Shown in pieces: positions 1-5,333 of a stretch of 5,691 bases of DNA. The notes under the pieces were generated by a model. That model saw only the letters and a program-made list of their open reading frames with translations. It did no database searches and was not told the DNA's origin. This stretch comes from a bacterium (GTDB taxonomy: Bacteria > Chloroflexota > Dormibacteria > UBA8260 > Bog-877). A program made the translations under genes and the position numbers. How positions within the stretch are numbered: the first letter of the stretch is position 1; every line of letters starts with the position of its first letter. The stretch spans positions 1 to 5,691 of the forward strand of contig JAJYWT010000037.1 in the NCBI GenBank assembly GCA_021791345.1, read 5' to 3'.

Positions 1-316
1 CGGCTGCCTGCTCCTCGGGCTGGTGCCGGTCTGGATGGGGTTGCTGGTGGTGGCCCGCTATGGGATCCCCGCCATCGCCTTCTTGTCGCTCTACCCCTGG
101 CTCCCGCGGCGACCGGAGATGGTGGCGACCCGCTTCGGCAAGATCAACACCTTCGCCTCCGGGGTCGCTTTGGCGGGCTCCTCCCTGCTGGTGCTCTCGG
201 GAGCCCCCACCCTGGTCTTCGACCTGGTCTTCGGTGCGATCCTGGCGGCGACCGCGGCGGGACAGATCGTGACCCTGGCGAGAAGGGGGATCGAGGAGTT
301 GCGCGCGCGAGTCTGA
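1..316 (+). CDS. CDP-alcohol phosphatidyltransferase family protein, C-terminal part (5' end outside window)
   Basis: The reading frame is open from the first base and ends at TGA 314-316, giving about 104 residues. The visible part has three hydrophobic stretches: one at the left edge running into VVARYGIPAIAFLSLY, then GVALAGSSLLVLSG, then a final helix before a basic tail (ARRGIEELRARV). An arginine after a membrane helix, followed by a short loop carrying GKINTF, is typical of the C-terminal half of CDP-alcohol phosphatidyltransferases (PgsA or phosphatidylinositol-phosphate synthase type), where a GK-x-(K/N)-T segment precedes the last helices. These integral membrane enzymes move a phosphatidyl group from CDP-diacylglycerol to an alcohol acceptor. 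The catalytic DG-x2-AR-x8-G-x3-D-x3-D motif would lie upstream of the window, so neither activity nor acceptor can be confirmed. A GTG at 23 is an internal valine, not the likely start. An unrelated small membrane protein remains possible. Confidence 0.6.
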   Translation, partial: GCLLLGLVPVWMGLLVVARYGIPAIAFLSLYPWLPRRPEMVATRFGKINTFASGVALAGSSLLVLSGAPTLVFDLVFGAILAATAAGQIVTLARRGIEELRARV

Positions 317-339
317 GAGTGCGGCCCCGCTGCGCCAAA

Positions 340-375
340 GCTGAGCGGTGACCGGACCAGCCGGATCAGCTCAGC
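340..375. terminator. Hairpin between convergent genes, probable bidirectional terminator
   Basis: GCTGAGC at 340-346 pairs with GCTCAGC at 369-375. Inside, TGA 349-351 pairs with TCA 366-368 and CCGG 352-355 with CCGG 361-364, leaving a 5-nt loop (356-360). That makes 14 base pairs with two small bulges (347-348 and 365). It sits in the gap between two converging genes and includes the stop codon of the minus-strand gene. There is no long U tract on either side; only TTT follows on the minus strand. The terminator role is inferred from position and stem strength. Confidence 0.5.
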
Positions 376-1471
376 CTCGGGAGATCTCCCAGAGGACCTC
401 GGGTGCGACCATCCAGCAGAGGGCGGCGTGGGCGACCCGCAGTGAGCCCCGGATGGACCCCTCGCGGAACATCTTCTGGTAGGCGTGCTTGGCGACCGAG
501 TCGGCCAGGTGCACCACCCCGCCGAAGGCGGCGAAGGGCAGCAGTTGGAAGTCCACGAACAGAGCCATCGCGACCGCGATCGCGATCGGCACGTGGAACT
601 GGACCAAGAGGAAGACCAAAACGCCCTCGCGGATCCCGATCCCGTTGGCGGAGATGGGGATGAAGGTGACCAGGAGTGCCACCGGCAGCGCCAGCGCGAA
701 GACCCCCCAGGAGATGTCATAGCCCAGGGCCCGGCTGAAGGCCTCCATGGAGAGCAGGTTCAGCCCCCACCCGATCCCGCCCGCCAGGATCGAGACCGCC
801 AGCGCCATGGGGGCGCCCCGGTAGCGCCCCAGAGAGCGCAGGAAGGTGGCGAAGTGCTCGGTGAGGCGGTGGGTGCGCCAGGTATGGCCGACCGGGTCGA
901 CTCCGCGCAGACGGGCGAAGAGGTGCTCGGCGACCAGGGCCACCCCCCAGGCCAGCAGCATCGCCCCGGCGAAGAGGGCGAAGCCCACCACGTCGGTGGT
1001 GTGGAAGACGGTGCTGATCACGACCGCCCCGCCGAGCCCCCACGCGGCCATTCCCAGGGTGCCGGCCATCCGGCTGCCGACCAGAGAGGCGATCACCGGT
1101 CCGTGGCCGACCACCCTGCCGACCTGGACTCCGCGCACCGCGTCGCTGCCGACCCCGGCCGGGAAGATCTGGTTGATGAACAGCCCCTTCATGTACCAGG
1201 AGCCGAGGTAGTGCCAGCTCACTCGCCGGCCGGCCCCGCGCAGGAGCGCGCCCCATTCCACGATGCTGGCCAGCACCGAGAAGCCGGCCAGGGCCATCGC
1301 CAGCAGCGCCCATTCGCCGCTCAGGTGTCCGAACTCGGCGATCGCTGACCCCAGGTTCACCGAGTGGACGAAGATGGCGAAGGCGAACAGGGTTACCGCA
1401 ATCCTGGTCGCCGGGTGGCCGACTACTCGGCGCAGGACTCGAAGCAGCTGGGGTAGAAACCGCTTACCCAC
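371..1471 (-). CDS. YbhN/AglD-type flippase-like integral membrane protein (lysylphosphatidylglycerol synthase transmembrane family)
   Basis: With the start chosen here the protein has 366 residues and about eight hydrophobic segments, with a basic N-terminus (MGKRFLPQLLRVLRRVVG) before the first helix. Two hallmarks of the LPG_synthase_TM/UPF0104 family are present: FINQIFPAGVGSD at about residues 98-110 and PISANGIGIREG at about 272-283. The family covers the flippase domain of MprF and stand-alone proteins thought to move or bind lipids or lipid-linked sugars. There is no C-terminal aminoacyl-transferase domain, so this is a membrane-only member, and its substrate cannot be read from sequence. 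The frame is open up to ATG 1538-1540, but that start would overlap the divergent gene's longest frame and lacks a promoter at the right distance. GTG 1469-1471 has TATCTT 8 nt upstream and gives a normal N-terminus. The divergent neighbour is a membrane glycosyltransferase, suggesting a shared role in lipid-linked glycan export. Confidence 0.88.
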   Translation of the reverse strand: MGKRFLPQLLRVLRRVVGHPATRIAVTLFAFAIFVHSVNLGSAIAEFGHLSGEWALLAMALAGFSVLASIVEWGALLRGAGRRVSWHYLGSWYMKGLFINQIFPAGVGSDAVRGVQVGRVVGHGPVIASLVGSRMAGTLGMAAWGLGGAVVISTVFHTTDVVGFALFAGAMLLAWGVALVAEHLFARLRGVDPVGHTWRTHRLTEHFATFLRSLGRYRGAPMALAVSILAGGIGWGLNLLSMEAFSRALGYDISWGVFALALPVALLVTFIPISANGIGIREGVLVFLLVQFHVPIAIAVAMALFVDFQLLPFAAFGGVVHLADSVAKHAYQKMFREGSIRGSLRVAHAALCWMVAPEVLWEISRG

Positions 1472-1479
1472 AGCTCGGC

Positions 1480-1485
1480 AAGATA
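1480..1485 (-). promoter_or_regulatory. Putative -10 box for the flippase-like gene (leaderless)
   Basis: On the minus strand this reads TATCTT, ending 8 nt before GTG 1469-1471. This would place transcription initiation at or next to the start codon. No convincing -35 hexamer is visible. An AGAGGTG lies just upstream of the box, about 14 nt from the GTG, too far for a typical ribosome binding site. Confidence 0.45.
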
Positions 1486-1548
1486 CACCTCTTGGCTGAG
1501 AATTGGCGCAGTCGTGAGCGAATCGTCTCATCCCGGTCATCCATTCAC

Positions 1549-1554
1549 TACGAT
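1549..1554 (+). promoter_or_regulatory. Putative -10 box for the glycosyltransferase gene (leaderless)
   Basis: TACGAT followed by exactly 7 nt (CCCCAAA) and then GTG 1562. No Shine-Dalgarno sequence precedes this GTG or the longer-frame GTG at 1514, and 1514 has no TANNNT at the matching distance. The site therefore supports 1562 as the start. No clear -35 is seen. Confidence 0.45.
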
Positions 1555-1561
1555 CCCCAAA

Positions 1562-3178
1562 GTGACACCCACATCAGCCCTGGGATCAACCACCTGCGAG
1601 GAGGTTCCGCCGCGGGTCGGCGTCCTGCCCACGTACGTCCCGCCGGGGCGCCGTTCGCGGACCGTAGAGCCCACCTCCCGGCGCGAGCGGATTCTCGAGC
1701 GGGCCTTCGAGATGGCGCCGGGGGCCACCGTATGGCTCTGCCTTCTGGTGCCGCTGGGGGTTGGCTTCGTGATCACCTTCACCAACTTCCAGTACCTCTG
1801 GATCCTGGGGGTGTTCGCGGTCCTGATCGACCTCTACTGGTTGGTCAAGCTGGTGTACACGTTTCGCTTCGTGCTCCGGGGGATCCGCCGCCTGGAGGAG
1901 TCCCAGGCGACGAACTGGAGCGCCCGGCTCAGGTCTCTCGAGCTGCCCCCCGGCGCGCCCTCGCCGACAGAGCTGGTGCATGCGGTCCTGATCCCCACCT
2001 ACACCGAGCGCTACGAGACCCTGCGAGCGACCGTGGCCGCCCTGGCGGCGGCCGACTACCCGGAGCAGCTCAAGGTGGTCGCGATCATCACCCGCGAGAC
2101 CGATCTCGACGGCTGCCGCAACGTGGCCCGTCTGCAGGAGGAGTTCGGGGAGCGCTTTGCCGCCTTCTGGCACATCAAGGACCCCCTGCTGCCGGGGATC
2201 GTGGTCGGCAAGTCGGCCGCGATGGCCTACGCCGGCCCGGTCCTGGAGAGAGCGCTCCTGGGGCTGGGGCTCGACCCGACCAAGGTGATCGTGACCGATC
2301 TCGACTCCGACTACCGCGTCCACCCCCAGTACTTCTCCTACATCAGCTACCACTACTGCCTCGCCCCCGACCGCCTCACCTCGATCTGGCAGCCGGTCCC
2401 GATCTTCCTCAACAACCTCTTCAAGGTCCCGGCCGCGGTGCGTTCGATGGCGACGCTGGCCACCCAGTGGCAGCTCTACCTGCACCAGCACCCCAAGCGG
2501 CTGGTGATGTTCTCCGCCTACTCGATGTCGCTCAAACTGGTCTCCGAGGTCGGCTTCTGGGACGACGACGTGATCCCGGAGGACTCGCGCTTCTTCTGGA
2601 AGGCGTTTTTCACCTACGGCGAGCGGCTGAACGTGAGGGGGGCCTTCATGCCCATGTACGGCGACGCGCCCCGGGCTGCTGACTACGGCAGCACCCTGGT
2701 CAGCCAGTACAACCAGATCAAGCGCTGGGCGTGGGGGGTGACCGACATCCCCTACGTGGCGGCCCGGATGCCCGCCCATCCGGAGATCCCGCTCAGGGTC
2801 CGCCTGCAGCGCTTCAGGATGCTCATCTTCAACCACCTGAGCTGGGCCACCGTGCCCCTGCTCATCCTGGTGGCGGGCTCTTTGCCCTCCATCTTCAACT
2901 ACGACTACGGGCTCTCCAACACCGGGGCCATCCTGGAGACCGCCGCCAGCCTCATCCTCCAGGTGACCCTGCTCAACATCCTGGCGGTGGCGATCCTGGA
3001 CAACCGGATGCAGCCGAGGCCGAAGGAGTGGAACTGGTGGCGGCGACGCTTCGCCGACCTCCAGACCATCACCTATCCGGTCGTGTTCCTCGTCCTCAGC
3101 GTCATCCCGGCGCTGGAGGCCCAGACCCGGCTCCTCTTCGGCTCCCACCTGGAGTACCGGGTGACCGAGAAGAACTGA
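1562..3178 (+). CDS. Membrane-bound family 2 glycosyltransferase, processive type
   Basis: The protein has 538 residues from GTG 1562 (554 if GTG 1514 is used). After a hydrophilic, basic N-terminus of about 55 residues come two membrane helices (about 56-98). A cytosolic GT-A domain follows: IPTYTE at 144-149 begins the nucleotide-sugar fold, DLDSD at 246-250 supplies the metal/UDP-binding aspartates, PED at 339-341 matches the catalytic-base ED motif, and QIKRW at 385-389 is the QxxRW motif of processive GT2 enzymes such as cellulose and hyaluronan synthases. Three more helices follow (about 426-446, 456-478, 503-521), then a short charged tail. This layout means sugar addition at the inner membrane face, possibly with extrusion of the product. 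No PilZ domain is visible. Donor and acceptor cannot be assigned. It is divergent from the flippase-like gene and 26 nt upstream of trpS, which has its own -10 box. GT2 assignment is firm; processivity is inferred from motifs. Confidence 0.9.
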   Translation: MTPTSALGSTTCEEVPPRVGVLPTYVPPGRRSRTVEPTSRRERILERAFEMAPGATVWLCLLVPLGVGFVITFTNFQYLWILGVFAVLIDLYWLVKLVYTFRFVLRGIRRLEESQATNWSARLRSLELPPGAPSPTELVHAVLIPTYTERYETLRATVAALAAADYPEQLKVVAIITRETDLDGCRNVARLQEEFGERFAAFWHIKDPLLPGIVVGKSAAMAYAGPVLERALLGLGLDPTKVIVTDLDSDYRVHPQYFSYISYHYCLAPDRLTSIWQPVPIFLNNLFKVPAAVRSMATLATQWQLYLHQHPKRLVMFSAYSMSLKLVSEVGFWDDDVIPEDSRFFWKAFFTYGERLNVRGAFMPMYGDAPRAADYGSTLVSQYNQIKRWAWGVTDIPYVAARMPAHPEIPLRVRLQRFRMLIFNHLSWATVPLLILVAGSLPSIFNYDYGLSNTGAILETAASLILQVTLLNILAVAILDNRMQPRPKEWNWWRRRFADLQTITYPVVFLVLSVIPALEAQTRLLFGSHLEYRVTEKN

Positions 3179-3191
3179 GGGCAGCCGTCGA

Positions 3192-3197
3192 TACAAT
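3192..3197 (+). promoter_or_regulatory. Putative -10 box for trpS (leaderless)
   Basis: TACAAT (one mismatch to TATAAT) is followed by exactly 7 nt and then ATG 3205. It lies within the 26-nt gap after the glycosyltransferase stop codon. There is no Shine-Dalgarno sequence within 15 nt of the ATG. This suggests trpS has its own promoter making a leaderless mRNA. No T-box or tryptophan leader peptide could fit in this gap. Confidence 0.55.
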
Positions 3198-3204
3198 CCC
3201 TCGA

Positions 3205-4212
3205 ATGGGAGATCGCCCGGTCGTCTTCAGTGGCATGCAGCCCAGCGGCGACCTCCACCTCGGGAACCTGCTGGGGGCGCTGCGCCCCTGGGTCATGGAG
3301 CAGCACCTCTTCCACAACTACTTCTGCGTGGTGGACCTCCACGCCCTCACCCTGCCCTGGGACCCCCAGCTGGTCCAGCTCAAGACCAGGGAGGTGGCGG
3401 CGCTCTACATCGCCTCCGGCATCGACCCTCGGACCTCCACCCTGCTGGTGCAGTCGCACGTGCCCGAGCACGCCGAGCTCAGCTGGGTCCTGGGGTGCCT
3501 CACCCCCATGGGCTGGCTGGAGCGCATGACCCAGTTCAAGGACAAGGCCCGGCGGCGGGAGGCGGAGCGGGTCGGCAGCGGCCTCTTCACCTACCCGGTC
3601 CTGATGGCTGCCGACATCCTGCTGTACCAGACCAACTTCGTCCCGGTGGGGGAGGACCAGCGCCAGCACCTCGAGCTCACGCGCAACCTCGCGATCCGCT
3701 TCAACCACCTTCTCGGCGAGACCTTCACCGTGCCGGAGCCCAGGATCGGGCAGCTGGGGGCGGGATCTCGGGTCATGTCCCTGGAGGATCCCGAGCGCAA
3801 GATGAGCAAGACCGATGGCTCCGACGCCGGCGTGATCAAGCTCCTGGACCCCCCGGATCGGATTCGCGCCAAGTTCCGCCGCGCCAAGACGGACACTGGC
3901 CAGGGGGTCGACTTCGCCAACCCCTCGGCGGGGGTCGCCAACCTGCTCGACATCTATCGCGCTCTCACCGGATGCACGAAGGATGAGCTGCGAGCGGAGT
4001 TCGAAGGGGTCGGCTATGGCCAGCTCAAGGACCGGGTCGCGGATCAGGCGATTGCTGCCATCGAACCCATCCAGCTCCGGTATCGGGAGCTGACGGCGGA
4101 CCCAGCAGAGCTGGAGGCGATCCTGGCCCGAGGCGCCGCCGCAGCCCGCGAGGTGGCCTCGGCCACGATGTCCGAGGTGAGAGCTCGGATCGGGCTGCTG
4201 CCACCTGGATGA
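3205..4212 (+). CDS. trpS: Tryptophanyl-tRNA synthetase
   Basis: This cytosolic class I aminoacyl-tRNA synthetase charges tRNA-Trp with tryptophan using ATP. The 335-residue length is normal for bacterial TrpS. The N-terminus FSGMQPSGDLHLGN contains the HIGH-like signature (LHLG, residues 17-20). MTQFKDKA (about 108-115), VPVGEDQRQHLELTR (146-160) and the KMSKTDG loop (199-205, the KMSKS motif) are characteristic TrpS blocks. The GVDFANPSAGVANLLDIY segment at 234-251 begins the C-terminal anticodon-binding helical domain. The frame is open far upstream, but the reading before 3205 lies under the glycosyltransferase in another frame and is not TrpS-like. ATG 3205 begins right where TrpS homology begins and has a -10 box 7 nt upstream. 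All key motifs are intact and the gene looks fully functional. It follows the glycosyltransferase on the same strand without an evident functional link. Confidence 0.97.
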   Translation: MGDRPVVFSGMQPSGDLHLGNLLGALRPWVMEQHLFHNYFCVVDLHALTLPWDPQLVQLKTREVAALYIASGIDPRTSTLLVQSHVPEHAELSWVLGCLTPMGWLERMTQFKDKARRREAERVGSGLFTYPVLMAADILLYQTNFVPVGEDQRQHLELTRNLAIRFNHLLGETFTVPEPRIGQLGAGSRVMSLEDPERKMSKTDGSDAGVIKLLDPPDRIRAKFRRAKTDTGQGVDFANPSAGVANLLDIYRALTGCTKDELRAEFEGVGYGQLKDRVADQAIAAIEPIQLRYRELTADPAELEAILARGAAAAREVASATMSEVRARIGLLPPG

Positions 4213-4231
4213 GGTTGGGGGCCAACTGGGT

Positions 4232-4256
4232 GCCGGTCTCCCTGGTCGGGATCGGC
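4232..4256. terminator. Possible hairpin terminator between trpS and the convergent dehydrogenase gene
   Basis: GCCGGTC at 4232-4238 can pair with GATCGGC at 4250-4256 (seven pairs, one of them G-U) around an 11-nt loop. A smaller stem, GTTGG 4214-4218 with CCAAC 4222-4226, lies just after the trpS stop. Neither is followed by a U tract. In such GC-rich sequence stems of this size can arise by chance, so the assignment rests mainly on the convergent position. Confidence 0.28.
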
Positions 4257-4275
4257 CACTTCCGGCCCGGCCACC

Positions 4276-5145
4276 TCACGAGTCGGCCATGACCTCGAAC
4301 ACCGCCGCCACGTCCTGATCGCCGTGTCCCAGTGACCGGGCGCGGGCCAGCCATCCGGCCACCGCCCCGGTCATCGGCAGGGCCAGACCATGCTCGCCCG
4401 CGACCTGCAAGATCAGCTCGGCATCCTTCTCCGCCAGGTAGAGCGGGAAGCTCGGCGGGAAGTGGTGCTCCATCATCTGGGCTCCCTTGGCCTGGGCCAT
4501 GGCGGCATCCAGGGGTCCCCCTGAGATCGCTTCCAGAAATAGCTTGGGGTCCAAGCCCAAAGCATCCGCCAGCAGCAGGGCTTCGCCCAAGGAGCCGAGT
4601 AGGTTGAGCAGCCAGTCGTTGACCACCAGCTTGAGCGCGGTCGCCGGTCCGGCCTCCTCGCCGACCCAGACAGTGGCTCGGCCGAGCGCCGCGAAAGCCG
4701 GCCGGACAAGGTCGCGCACCGACTGGGGCCCGCTGGCCAGGACCAGGAGCTGGCCGGACTCGGCTGGCTCCCGGCTGCCTGACACCGGGGCGTCGACGAA
4801 CGCCACGCCGGCGGCCTCGGCCAACGCCGCCAACTCGTGGATCCCGGTGAGGCCGACCGTGCCCATCTGGACCCATACCGACCCGGCTGAGAAACTGCCG
4901 ATCGCCCTGGCCATGACCGAGGTGGTGGCGGCCGCATCCGGCAGCATGGTGATCACCACCGAGGCACCATTGACCGCCTCCTCGGCACTGGCAGCCACCT
5001 GCGCCCCCCTGGCTCGGAGCGGCTCGGCCCGGCCCGGTGTGCGGTTCCAGACCGTCACTTCAAGGCCGGCCGCGAGCAGGGAGCGCGCGATCCCCGAGCC
5101 CATGATGCCGGTCCCCAGCACCGCCACTCGACCCTGGCCCGTCAC
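4276..5145 (-). CDS. NAD(P)-dependent oxidoreductase, beta-hydroxyacid dehydrogenase (3-hydroxyisobutyrate dehydrogenase-like) family
   Basis: The 289-residue protein has the typical length and order of the family. An N-terminal Rossmann fold carries VAVLGTGIMGSGIA (GxGxMG at 11-16), and NRT at 34-36 closes strand 2, where the Arg favours NADP. FVDAPVSGS (116-124) is the family's central motif. The catalytic lysine is K172 in the segment GPATALKLVVNDWLL (N176 is the usual partner), and the conserved KD pair is at 240-241 in the all-helical C-terminal domain. The family oxidises or reduces beta-hydroxyacids such as 3-hydroxyisobutyrate, tartronate semialdehyde and succinic semialdehyde. The usual D-x-S-T substrate segment reads VQMGTVG here (92-98), so the substrate may differ and no specific name is justified. 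GTG 5143-5145 is chosen because the Rossmann strand begins six residues later and TAGACT lies 6 nt upstream. The gene converges on trpS and diverges from the ligase-like gene. Confidence 0.92.
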   Translation of the reverse strand: MTGQGRVAVLGTGIMGSGIARSLLAAGLEVTVWNRTPGRAEPLRARGAQVAASAEEAVNGASVVITMLPDAAATTSVMARAIGSFSAGSVWVQMGTVGLTGIHELAALAEAAGVAFVDAPVSGSREPAESGQLLVLASGPQSVRDLVRPAFAALGRATVWVGEEAGPATALKLVVNDWLLNLLGSLGEALLLADALGLDPKLFLEAISGGPLDAAMAQAKGAQMMEHHFPPSFPLYLAEKDAELILQVAGEHGLALPMTGAVAGWLARARSLGHGDQDVAAVFEVMADS

Positions 5146-5151
5146 CCAGCC

Positions 5152-5157
5152 AGTCTA
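5152..5157 (-). promoter_or_regulatory. Putative -10 box for the dehydrogenase gene (leaderless)
   Basis: On the minus strand this reads TAGACT, 6 nt before GTG 5143-5145. There is no Shine-Dalgarno motif in that interval; a GGAG lies about 20 nt upstream, too far to act. No -35 element is recognised. Confidence 0.4.
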
Positions 5158-5254
5158 GCCAACTCCGAATCCGCCGGGCGAAGTTCAGTGGACAGGCGCC
5201 CGAACGTGGGCCGCGAGACTGGCCGGGGCGGGTTCCGATCGGCTGGGAAGTGGG

Positions 5255-5277
5255 CAGGCCGGGCCGCGCCCGGGCTG
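5255..5277. repeat. GC-rich imperfect palindrome in the divergent intergenic region
   Basis: CCGGGC at 5259-5264 pairs with GCCCGG at 5268-5273 around a 3-nt loop. After a G-G mismatch, CAG 5255-5257 pairs with CTG 5275-5277. It lies about midway between the two divergent promoters, so it could be a regulator site or a transcribed hairpin, but no known operator is recognised. Confidence 0.35.
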
Positions 5278-5298
5278 GCGGCCACCGATGTCAGGGCT

Positions 5299-5333
5299 CG
5301 GCCGCGATCTTCCGGCCGCCTATAATCCGGCCG
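5299..5333. repeat. Three CGGCCG repeats spanning the ligase-like gene promoter
   Basis: CGGCCG occurs at 5299-5304, 5313-5318 and 5328-5333, with starts 14 and 15 nt apart. The last two enclose the TATAAT box, and the last directly abuts the ATG. The hexamer is its own reverse complement, so the copies are both direct and inverted repeats. The spacing and position suggest a possible operator array, though CGGCCG is not rare in DNA this GC-rich. Confidence 0.4.
5321..5326 (+). promoter_or_regulatory. Consensus -10 box for the ligase-like gene (leaderless)
   Basis: A perfect TATAAT is followed by exactly 7 nt and then ATG 5334, the same spacing as at trpS and the glycosyltransferase gene. No Shine-Dalgarno sequence is present and no clear -35 is seen about 17 nt upstream. 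It is the best match to the consensus among the five gene starts in the window. Confidence 0.65.

Noticed and set aside
566..590. Tandem GCGATC-like repeat
   Set aside because: It lies within the flippase-like coding region and encodes an alternating Ala/Ile/Val membrane helix (IAIAVAMA), so codon use in a hydrophobic segment explains it.
485..1348. Long plus-strand open frame of 287 codons opposite the flippase-like gene
   Set aside because: The product is rich in Gly, Asp, Gln, His and Pro with no domain or hydrophobic core. It is the usual shadow frame of a GC-rich gene, while the opposite strand encodes clear family motifs.
1488..1494. AGAGGTG on the minus strand as a ribosome binding site for the flippase-like gene
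   Set aside because: It is about 14 nt from GTG 1471, beyond the usual 5-9 nt, and no usable start lies at the right distance. The TATCTT box explains the start better.
1586..3196. Minus-strand open frame of 536 codons opposite the glycosyltransferase gene
   Set aside because: The composition is low in complexity (Glu, Gly, Val, His, Asp, Gln) with no recognisable motif, and the plus strand carries the full GT2 motif set over the same stretch.
2731..3204. Upstream extension of the trpS frame, which would give a 493-residue protein overlapping the glycosyltransferase
   Set aside because: The added residues are shadow translation of the glycosyltransferase gene. TrpS homology begins at ATG 3205, which has its own -10 box, and 335 residues is the normal TrpS length.
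4025..4876. Minus-strand open frame of 283 codons covering the end of trpS and part of the dehydrogenase gene
   Set aside because: It is out of frame with two well-supported genes, rich in Gly, Arg and Pro, and has no domain.
5235..5242. CCGATCGG perfect 8-bp palindrome
   Set aside because: Short self-complementary words are expected often in DNA of this composition, and it is not repeated near the promoters.
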